Below, piece after piece: positions 34,907 to 44,000 of a stretch of DNA of 64,000 nt. Origin of the DNA: Atopsyche davidsoni. Its lineage: Eukaryota > Arthropoda > Insecta > Trichoptera > Hydrobiosidae. Below the pieces are notes generated by a model. That model saw only the letters and a list, made by a program, of their open reading frames with translations. It did not search any database and was not told the DNA's origin. The position numbers and the translations under genes were made by a program. Each line of letters starts with the position of its first letter. Position 1 is the first letter of the stretch. The stretch is taken from contig JAILWY010000009.1 in the NCBI GenBank assembly GCA_022113835.1, positions 6,300,001 to 6,364,000 of the forward strand, given 5' to 3'.

Positions 34907-36668
34907 CAGGGGTCGGCAAACTTATTAACCAAAAAGCCAAATATGTACATTACAATGTAAAAAAAAATAATGTGGAGCCAAATCTGTTTGATTTGATTAT
35001 ACCCGTAATTTAATGATTGAACACTTCATTAAATTACGAGTATCTATATATATAAAACACAAACTCAAAAACCGGCGGTTATTTGGCTGCGCTAAGCTTA
35101 AAAACCATCGAACCGATGTGCCTCAAACAGGTTTCATTTGAAAGTCAATAATACTGAGGTAGTTTTAGGCCACTTAAATTTAACAATTAATAATCAAATA
35201 TGGTTTATTTAATTAAATAGATTATCGACATTTCCCATATAAAAGTTTCAACATTTTGCGTTAGCGAATACTTTTCAAAAGAGGAACAGTATTATTTTCG
35301 TGTATATGCAGGCTGCCAACAAAAAAACACTGAACTTGATGTTTGTTAAGATTAGTATGACGTTGCCGTTGTGTAATGCAGGTTGCCATAACAAAAAAAA
35401 CAACACAGAACTGTCATTCATGATCTTTTTATCACATTTACGTACAATCCTGCTTGGTCGGAAATCAAAGATTTGCTATCGCCTGGTCAGTCATCACATC
35501 ACAGACACGATCTGACAGCTAGAGTTTTCAAATACGGCGAAGTGCAATGCTAGATGTATTCAATTGAATGGCAAAAGAGGGGTTTACCGCACGCTCATTT
35601 CCTATTTGGCTGAAAGAAAAAATTGTTCCTACTCAAATCGATAGTGTTATATCTGCTGAACTACCGAATCAACATGAAGATTCGATACTTTTTTATGTTG
35701 TTTGTAAGAATAATTCACGGCCCATGCGGAGCATTAAATATGAATTCGCCTTGCATAAAAGACGGCAAATGCACGAAAAGATATACACACGATTTGATTA
35801 ATGAAACTCAAACTGGTGAGAATGGATATCCGAAATACAGACGACGAAAGCCAGAAGATGGTGGATTCACCACCACCATTAAATTAAGAAACATTGATAT
35901 TGACATTGATAACAGATGAATTGTTCCATACAGCCCAATACTGTCAAAAACATTTCAAACATATATCAATGTGGAATACTGCAACTCCGTTAAATCCATT
36001 AAGTGCAAATATGTTAACAAAGGCAGTAACATGGCAGTGTTCGAGCTTTCAAATCGAAGCGATGAAATCACTCAATTTCAGATGGGTCAGAAAGCCGAAA
36101 AATCTTCATGTTTACAAACCTACCGAAAAAACTCACTATATTGTTTATCCGTTAGGATTAAGATAAAAAAGTTAATAAATAAACAAAATTTCCTTTTTTT
36201 TTTTTTAGGGCTTTAAAATTAATATAATACAATTTTGAAAAGATAAGAAACAGAAAGTGTAATATAAAAACTTAAGGCTACTGTAACATAAAAAAATAAT
36301 TATAAGAAAGAAAGTTTTATAAATTACTTATGTAAAAAGAAATAAAGTGTTATTAATTATATGTAAGTACTTAAGATCAAAAAATCAGAATATATTCTCT
36401 ACAAGTCGCACATTAAAAGGAAAATACAATAATCAATGAAATCGTTCTTAATAAAAAAATTAATCTATATATTTAAATCATGATAATGACCGACAAACAT
36501 TTAATGCGAACAATGTCCTTGCATCTCCTTTGAAAGTTTAAGTAAGTCCGGTTTATATGTTGTTAATTTTAATTTTATTAACAATAACTGGGGACATTTG
36601 TGCCAGAGCCGCATTTAAGGGGTCAAAGAGCCGCATGCGGCTCCGGAGCCGTGCTTTGCCGACCCCTG
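34907..36668. mobile_element. hAT element (copy 1), interrupted by a Helitron fragment
   Basis: Terminal repeats CAGGGGTCGGCAAA are identical at both ends in inverted orientation, flanked by a perfect 8-bp duplication GCCTAACC at 34899-34906 and 36669-36676. Stripped of the Helitron inside, the element is about 600 bp and non-autonomous. It is closely similar to copy 2 at 43942-45204. Confidence 0.92.
35043..36205 (+). mobile_element. 3'-truncated Helitron fragment nested in hAT copy 1
   Basis: Starts with TCTATATATATA immediately after an A of the host hAT, as Helitrons do. Frames at 35568-35801, 35623-35919 and 35971-36166 encode pieces of the Helitron replication-initiator N-terminal region (GPCGALNMNSPC, KYRRRKPEDGGF, KCKYVNKGSNMAVFEL) separated by frameshifts and stops. 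The CTAG 3' terminus seen in the other copy (48886-50311) is missing; sequence ends in a T run at about 36205. Compared with hAT copy 2, roughly 45 bp of host element were lost at the right junction. Confidence 0.8.
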
Positions 36669-37175
36669 GCCTAACCTAACCAGAACATTGTGAGATAAGA
36701 AAAGTTAGTAGTTTTCTAAACTTCTGGTCGCATTATTCATGTAAAATACATTGTAACATTCACTCATAAAACTATTTACCTATTTACCTCCCTACATAAC
36801 CAGATGTGAGAGGCTTGTAGACTCTTTAAAATTTAAATTAATGATCTTCTTATTTGAATATACGTTCTGTTAGGTTTTTAATTTTCAACGCTCTATAGAA
36901 ACTATTGAATATTAGTGAGTTCTGATTTATGCTGAATTTTATGACAGCACCAATGGTATAATTTGCTGATGCTCTAAATACGCTCAGTAAAATAATAATA
37001 AAAACTCATATTTATACTACATTATTACACAATCAAAATATAAAAAAGTCTTTTTTATTCAAAGTATCATAAAATAAAAAAAAAATTTTTGATAAATTTA
37101 TTCAGTTACAGATCGATGAGTTGCTTAATAATTAACTTAAAAAATGACAATTTATGCAAAGAAAAGAATTGAAAA

Positions 37176-38123
37176 TTATTTTCCCTTATTTTTAACGTTA
37201 AAATCATTTTTTCCTTCGATTTCGATTTTGTCATACATCCATTTTCTGTTAACTCTGAAAAAAAAAGTATAATATGTAGTATTATTATAACAAATTATTA
37301 ATTTTATGACACATTTTCCTCAAATATTATATAACATCATACTAATAATTATTCAATCCAATTCATTATGGTAATAATCAAATAAAATTAAAATTAGTTC
37401 CACGTTCTTCTACCAAGAGAAGAAGAAATGGAAAGAATTATTAATGTTAGCAAGAATATACTTGTTTTATGTCATAAACTGCCAAACTATAAGTATATGG
37501 GTTGAAGAGAATTCAAAGAAAATACATTTTTAATCAACACGAAATTGCAGATTTTCTTATTTACAAATTACAATGATTGATCAAGTTATTTGTTTTACAT
37601 TAGGAGAACAGAATAGTTATATAATAGGAGAATAGTTATAATATTCCAGTAAGATATGTTTATAGTTACCGGCACTCATGTCCACATTTGCTGGAACGGC
37701 ATTTGGGACAGGGGAAGTGGCAGCCAGGACAATTTTCCTCTAAACAGTCACACACATCAGCGCCTGTTTCAGAAATGTGTCCTCTCTCATCATATAGTTT
37801 TTGAGGTTTTTTGCTAAAATAATCAAATGGTGGGTTCCAGTATTGTTGTTGGACATTTAGTTACTTGCTCAGTTTGACTAATTCTATGAGTTGGGATTCG
37901 CTATTTGTGCAATTGATTAGTGCGGATTATTATTAATAATTACTATTCACACAAATATTTTTTTTTTATTCTTAATTTGTATTTAATAAATTTAAATTAG
38001 TATTAGCCACAAATTATTTTAATACCTAACGTAGAATCTCCGATTATTTTTGCGTTTTTCACGCGCTGACGTTTCGGGATCAAAATCCTCTAAGAATTTT
38101 ACTCGTAAATTTTTAGGTTCCAT
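37176..38123 (-). CDS. ARL14 effector protein-like cysteine-rich protein (3 exons, 106 aa)
   Basis: Exons are 38123-38026, 37813-37670 and 37254-37176, total 321 nt in frame. Residues about 40-95 carry the ARL14EP (ARF7EP) signature: LYDERGHISETGADVCDCL, then CPGCHFPCPKC, then KCGHEC followed by NRKWMYDKIEIEG. Cysteines fall at 54, 56, 61, 64, 68, 71, 76 and 80, probably binding zinc. In vertebrates the protein links an ARF-like GTPase to myosin; the role of the short insect form is not established. Where relatives usually have Cys just before NRKW this protein has Val (residue 82). The N-terminus is short and basic. Confidence 0.85.
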
Positions 38124-38368
38124 TCTTACTTATAATGATGATTGCAGCCTCAAGGTTTACTTTAGGTTTTACTGATCTGGCGACACAGTAAAATAAGCAG
38201 ATCACTTGAAGTGCTTTAGAAAAATAAACAAATTTGTAGCGCTTTCTTCTAAACACAATTTTAATCAATAGCTGTAAAAAAACATGCTATAAATATAGCA
38301 AGCTTTTACGATCACGTATATTTTGTTTATAAAGGTTTTGACATTTTCAACTGACACTTAAAAGTACA

Positions 38369-38511
38369 CTACACATGTCGCGATACAACTCGGGACTTGC
38401 AATAGGCCAATAGCGTTGTTTGCTTATGCAAAAGCACAGAAAACACCCAAAATAAAAGGACGCTATTGGCTGATTGCAAAGCGGTCGCGAGTTATGTCGC
38501 TGCGTGTGTAG
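38369..38511. mobile_element. 143-bp palindromic MITE-like repeat upstream of the ARL14EP-like gene
   Basis: Arms of about 50 bp starting CTACACA are inverted copies of each other (for example TGCAATAGGCCAATAGCG against TGCAATCAGCCAATAGCG) around a central AT-rich spacer. Both arms contain a GCCAATAGCG box. No clear target duplication was found. It lies 250 bp upstream of the ARL14EP-like start codon, so it may also serve as promoter sequence. Confidence 0.55.
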
Positions 38512-38715
38512 AGGACTTCAGGCGTAGACAAAACTAAGTGATAACCATAAATACTTTTGTTGGTTGATATAGAGTTTTTTGGGAGAATATTTTTTTCCGA
38601 TTAAAACTACGATATAAAATAGATGTAAAAATTTACAATGAATATACTTTTTTATAAGCATTAAAAATAATACATTTATTCTTCATATCTAACTGGTTAC
38701 AAAATTATACGAGTA

Positions 38716-38725
38716 GGAGAGATGT
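38716..38725. mobile_element. Left end fragment of a second DDE-type DNA transposon copy, split by an R1 insertion
   Basis: GGAGAGATGT after a TA (38714-38715) matches the tip of the element at 46389 (GGGGAGATGT). It resumes after the R1 element at 40351 and runs to about 40510 (GGGTAATGGGGGTCAC and onward, colinear with 46399-46545). No right end was found. Confidence 0.6.
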
Positions 38726-40342
38726 CCAAAGCTGCTAGACAATCGTTTGCCTTCGCTATCAAGGCAGCCAAAGAGAAGTGCTGGAAGGACCTATGCCTAC
38801 AAGTCGATAACGACCCTTGGGGCAGGGCGTATCGACTTGTGAGGAAGAAATTAAGAATTCCGGAGGCAATTCCAGGGATAACTCTGCCAGAGATGTTGGA
38901 AACGATCCTGGACGCCCTATTCCCTACTCGCCCTCCTATGATGAACCCCATACCTGCCGCTGCCACAGAGGTTGCCCACCCTTTCAACATGGCTGAACTA
39001 CGGGAGGCGGCCAAAAGACTTCCGTACGGTAAAGCACCCGGCCCAGATGGCATCCCGAACGAGGCCATCAGACTGGCCGTGCGAGAAAATCCCTCAGCGC
39101 TGCTGGCTGTATACAACTAGTGCCTTGCCGAACGCACATTTCCGAGGTGCTGGAAAACAGCCCGCCTAGTGCTGGCGCGCAAGGGAGGCAAGCCGGCAGG
39201 CCTGCCCTCGTCCTACAGACCACTATGCATGTTGGACGGACTGGGCAAGCTGCTCGAGCGAATGCTCAAGGTCAGACTTGAAATAGAAATTGAGGAAAAC
39301 GGCGGACTATCCGACGTCCAATACGGGTTCCGCAGGGGCAGATCGACTGCAGACGCGATTAGCAGAGTCCACCGGAGGATGAAGGAAGCTAACGCCAGAA
39401 CGCGGTGCACGCGCGAGTACTGCCTCCTCGTCACCCTCGATGTTAGAAACGCCTTCAACAGTGCCTCTTGGGACATCATCCTCGGAGCATTAGAAAAGAA
39501 GCGCATATCTGCTTATCTCCGCCGGACCATCGCCAGCTACTTCGAGGACCGTGTCGTCCGCTACTCCACAGCAGGTGCCCCCCCAGCCGCGAGACACCTC
39601 ACGTGCGGAGTCCCGCAAGGTTCCGTCCTCGGACCATTGCTGTGGAATGTGACGTACGATGCGGTACTAAACACGGACATCCGCCCGTGGATCTCGCGAC
39701 GTCACGGCCAGGTCACCTACAGGCTAACCCAACTCCTCTCGGGGCACGGCTGCTTCGGTAGCTACCTCGGGAGGATTGGCCGACCTGTCGACGTAAGTTG
39801 CCCACTGTGCGATGACTACAGTGACGACGCAGAGCACACCCTCTTCAACTGCGGAGCGACCGAAGTGGAGCGATGGCGACTCCGTTATAGCCTTGGCATT
39901 GTCTGGACGGCGGACGAGCTCAAGGACCAACGAGCTTGGGACGGAGTCGTCTCCTTTGCCGAGAAGACCATGACCCGAAGGGAGGAGCTTGAAAGGCAAC
40001 GCCAAATAGCCTCCAGAGCTCCAACCTCAGGAGAAGCCCACGGACCAGACAAGAACGGCGCTGAAGAGGATCGAGAGCTGAAGAGCACGAGACACCATTT
40101 TCATGCTTTTCAGCTTTCATATTTTTCAGCGCATCAACTAATGGAGACGCTGTCTCCATAGATAGTAAGGGACGAATAGAAGGGAGGAGAGGCAGACTGG
40201 GGAACAGCGAAAAGTGCGCTCCCTGGGAAACTCCCCCTCACGAATGAATGAATTGTGAATGATTATATTGTATATTAAAAGACCAGCTGTCGGTACCCGG
40301 AAGTAGTACCAAAGCGCAGCCCGGGGCCGACAGTAAAAAAAA
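38726..40342 (+). mobile_element. R1-clade non-LTR retrotransposon, 5'-truncated and internally deleted
   Basis: One frame from 38728 to 40161 encodes reverse-transcriptase blocks in order: LPYGKAPGPDGIPNEAI, SYRPLCMLDGLGKLLERML, YGFRRGRSTADAI, VTLDVRNAFNSASW and GVPQGSVLGPLLWN. Immediately afterwards it jumps to the C-terminal end with the zinc knuckle CPLCDDYSDDAEHTLFNC. The palm YADD motif and the region after it are deleted in frame. One stop (TAG, 39118-39120) interrupts the frame. The 3' tail is about 9 A residues. A 7-8-bp target duplication (A)GAGATGT lies at 38718-38725 and 40343-40350. High GC contrasts with its surroundings, suggesting a fairly recent insertion. It is dead: no endonuclease and no catalytic aspartates. 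Confidence 0.9.
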
Positions 40343-40350
40343 AGAGATGT

Positions 40351-40510
40351 GGGTAATGGGGGTCACTTTTTTGTAAATTGAAATAAAAGAAAATCTATGG
40401 ATTAATTATTTATAGATTAAGCCCTATTATAAACTTTACTAACTAACAATTGCGCTCACCTTTAATCATTTTGATATATTCTAAGACTTTTGAGTGAGGG
40501 TTGCAGGACA
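40351..40510. mobile_element. Continuation of the DDE-type transposon copy right of the R1 insertion
   Basis: Colinear with the first 155 bp of the element at 46389 (shared phrases TTGTAAATTGAAATAAAAG and GATTAAGCCCTAT). Similarity ends near 40510. The remainder up to the zinc-finger remnants (40760) shows nothing recognisable. Confidence 0.65.
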
Positions 40511-40760
40511 GAATCCACTTTACCGTACCTTACTTAGGACCCGACTCAGGTCTAAGATCTTCACAACAGTTTACTTTATAGTCTCTAAGCTGATGTGCTT
40601 GAGGAAGAATAAAGAAACAGCCAATGAATATAGAGTAGACAGAAACAATTAAATTTTGATTTTAAAGTGTTTTATTAAATTTTAGTGAGAATTAATGTGA
40701 AATTAAATTGACCTAAACCAAAATATGGACAAATAAAACAATTTTTATTTGAAAATACAT

Positions 40761-41066
40761 TTAAGTATGTTGATGTATGTGTCTCAATAGACACCACTTG
40801 TATTTACTTGAATATGAGCATTGATCACAAGCAGATGGCTTTTCACTGGTATGGATGAGTTTGTGTTTATTTAAATAGACCTTATTAGATGAATATGAGC
40901 AATGATCACAAGCAAATGGCTTCTCACTGGTATGTATGAGTTTGTTTTTTTAAATAGACCATCTGATTACATGAATACGAGCATTGATCACAAGAAAATG
41001 GCATCTCATCAATATATATTGTATGTGTCGTTAAAAATGGCTCCTCTGTTTACTTGAATACGAGCA
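40761..41066 (-). pseudogene. Decayed zinc-finger units 3' of the C2H2 gene
   Basis: About three more C2H2 units of the same 84-bp family follow the stop of the zinc-finger gene, ending at an old stop (40761-40763). The stop at 41067-41069 arose where a 12-bp in-frame deletion joins AAGCCTT to AATGCTCG and creates TAA. A further single-base insertion (CATTTTTAACG instead of CATTTTAAACG) and other lesions have ruined the frame. The distal unit still reads PSACDQCSYSSKYKW. Confidence 0.8.
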
Positions 41067-44000
41067 TTAAGGCTTCTCGCTGGTATGCATAAGTTTGTGT
41101 TGTTTTAAATATGCTTTCCTATTACATGAGAATGAGCATTGTTCACAAGCATACGGCCTGTGGCTGGTATGTGTAAGTATGTGTACTTTTAACTCATCCT
41201 TTCGTTTACATGAAAATGAGCAATGATCACAAGAAAATGGCTTCTCATCGGTATGCATGAGTTTGTGTTTTATTAAATACACCTTCTTACTAGATGAATA
41301 TGAGCATTGATCACAAGCAAATGACTTTTCACTGGTATGGATGAGTTTGTGTTTCTTTAAATATACCTTCCGATTACATGAATATGAGCATTGGTCACAA
41401 GCAAATGGCTTTTCACTGGTATGCATGAGTTTGTGTTTTTTTAAATAGACCTTCTGATTACATGAATATGGGCATTGGTCACAAGCAAATGGCTTTTCAC
41501 TGGTATGGATGAGTTTGTGTTTATTTAAATAGTCCTTCCGATTACATGAATATGAGCATTGGTCACAAGCAAATGGCTTTTCACTGGTATGGATGAGTTT
41601 GTGTGATTTTAAATAGACCTTGTGATTAGATGAATATGAGCATTGATCACATGCAAATAGCTTCTTATTAGTATGTATTGTAAGTTTGTGTCGTGTAAAA
41701 TGGCTCTTCAGTTTACTTGAATACGAGCATTGATCACAAGCATATGGCTTCTTGCTGGTATGTATAGGTATGTGTTGTTTTAAATATGCCTTCCTATTAC
41801 ATGTAAATGAGCAATGATCACAAGCAAAAGGTTTCTCGCTGGTATGTATAAGTATGTGTCGTTTTAAAGATGCCTTCATATTACATGAAAATGAGCAACG
41901 ATCACAAGCAAATGGCTTCTCACTGGAATGCATGAGTTTATGTTTTTTTAAATACACCTTCGTACTAGATGAATATGAGCATTGATCACAAGCAAATGGC
42001 TTTTCACTGGTATGCATGAGTTTGTGTTTTTTTAAATAGACCTTCTGATTACATGAATATGGGCATTGGTCACAAGCAAATGGCTTTTCACTGGTATGGA
42101 TGAGTTTGTGTTTTTTTAAATGGTGTTTTTGATTACATGAATATGAGCATTGATCACAAGCAAATGGTTTCTCATTAATATGTATTGTAAGTTTGTGTAG
42201 TTTAAAATGGCTCTTCTGTTTAGTTGAATACGAGCATTGATCACAAGCATATGGCTTTTCGCTAGTATGTATAAGTTTGTGTTGTTTTAAATATGCCTTC
42301 CTATTACATGAAAATGAGCATTGATCACAAGCAAAACGCTTCTCATGTATTGCAAGTTTGTGTCGTTTAAAATGGCTCTTCTGTTTACTTGAATACGAGC
42401 ATTGATCACAAGCATATGGCTTCTCGCTGGTATGTATAAGTTTGTGTTGTTTTAAATATGCCTTTCTATTACATGAAAATGAGCATTGATCACAAGCAAA
42501 AGGAGTCTTGCTGGTATGTACAAGTATGTGTGCTTTTAACTCATTCTTACGTTTACATGAATATGAACAATGATCGCAAGCAAATAACTTCATCCTAGTA
42601 TGTATAACGTTGTGCTTTGCCAAGAGACTTTTTTGGCTACAGGAGTAAGAACATTTTCCACAGGTAAAGAGCGCCTCGCCAGTATGAATTTGAAGAGCTT
42701 TGGTCGGCAAATCTGCACCGTGTGATTGTAGTTGCTCCTGAAACAAACAAGAATATTGTTAAAACTTGTTTTAAAGCATTAATAATTTATGATAGTTACT
42801 GTATAAACAATCCAAAATTGTAACACACACAGACTTTCAGGCAAGTCGGTTTCTTGAAAAGGGTTTTTACGAATGATACGAATGATAGTAATAACACATG
42901 AACACAACTTAACGAAAATAAAGTATTTGAAACGTGGTCACAACACAACAACACACTGTGTTTAATAAGTTGAAATGCATTGAAATTACGAATTCCTGTG
43001 ATTATTTAAAAATCATCTTTCTAAGTAATCAATATTTTTGACACAGAGTGGTGGAATTATCAAACCAGGTCATCTTTTTATAAAATTTTAACTATGACAA
43101 TATTTAATTACATGTTTTGAATCGTAATTCAATGTATAATAATGCATTTTATACATCCAGCCCACCTGAAGGTTAATAGAGAATAAGAAGAGAATAAAAT
43201 ATTTACCAAATTAGGAATGGCACACGACATAGAGGTTATGGCAGCACTTAACACACTAAAAACGAGGCGGGTACTAGTAACCGTTCCGCGGACTACTGCC
43301 TGAAGGCGGGGCGCATATTAATACGTTTATGAATGTGTTTACTCAAAAAGCGGCAGAAGGTCATTTTATTCATTAGGTTTACAGCTCGAAATGTTTGTTT
43401 AGGACTCGCCAACGTTACTTCTACCAATACTGTCCAGTGATTCTGAGCAAAGTGACAATGAAGAAGTGGAGTGATCAGAGAATGATAATCTTCCAATTAT
43501 TGAACAATTTTTAGGACAAAGTGGTGTTGTTATGATGCCAAGTAATCCGCAAAGTGTGTATGAAGTGGTTCAACTTTTTATAGGAAACAATTTATTTGAC
43601 TACTTGCAAATCAAAGAGTGTATAGACTAGATTTCACACATGCAATTTTACGCGAATTTCGTCCGCTTCGCACATCAGTTTAGTCAATTTGGTTACCCGC
43701 TAAAAATATAATATAAGCTATTGTGTAACAATAACATTTAATTTATTAACAAAAATTCTCGTAATTAACTCGGAGTTGCTAAACGGAAGAAAATAAAAAT
43801 AAAAAGTGCAAATCAAAGAGTGTAAAGATTAGATTTCACACGCACAATTTTACGCGATTTTGCCCACTACGCACATCAGTTTAGTCAATTTGGTACCCGT
43901 CTAAAGTGTGTTAATATGGAAAATGATGGAATTGCTTAGATCAGGGGTCGGCAAACTTATTAACCAAAGAGCCAAATATGTACATTACAATGTAAAAAAA

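Noticed and set aside
36480..36490. A second autonomous transposase gene in the hAT elements
   Set aside because: After removing the nested Helitron and piggyBac MITE both hAT copies are about 600 bp with no long frame; they are non-autonomous.
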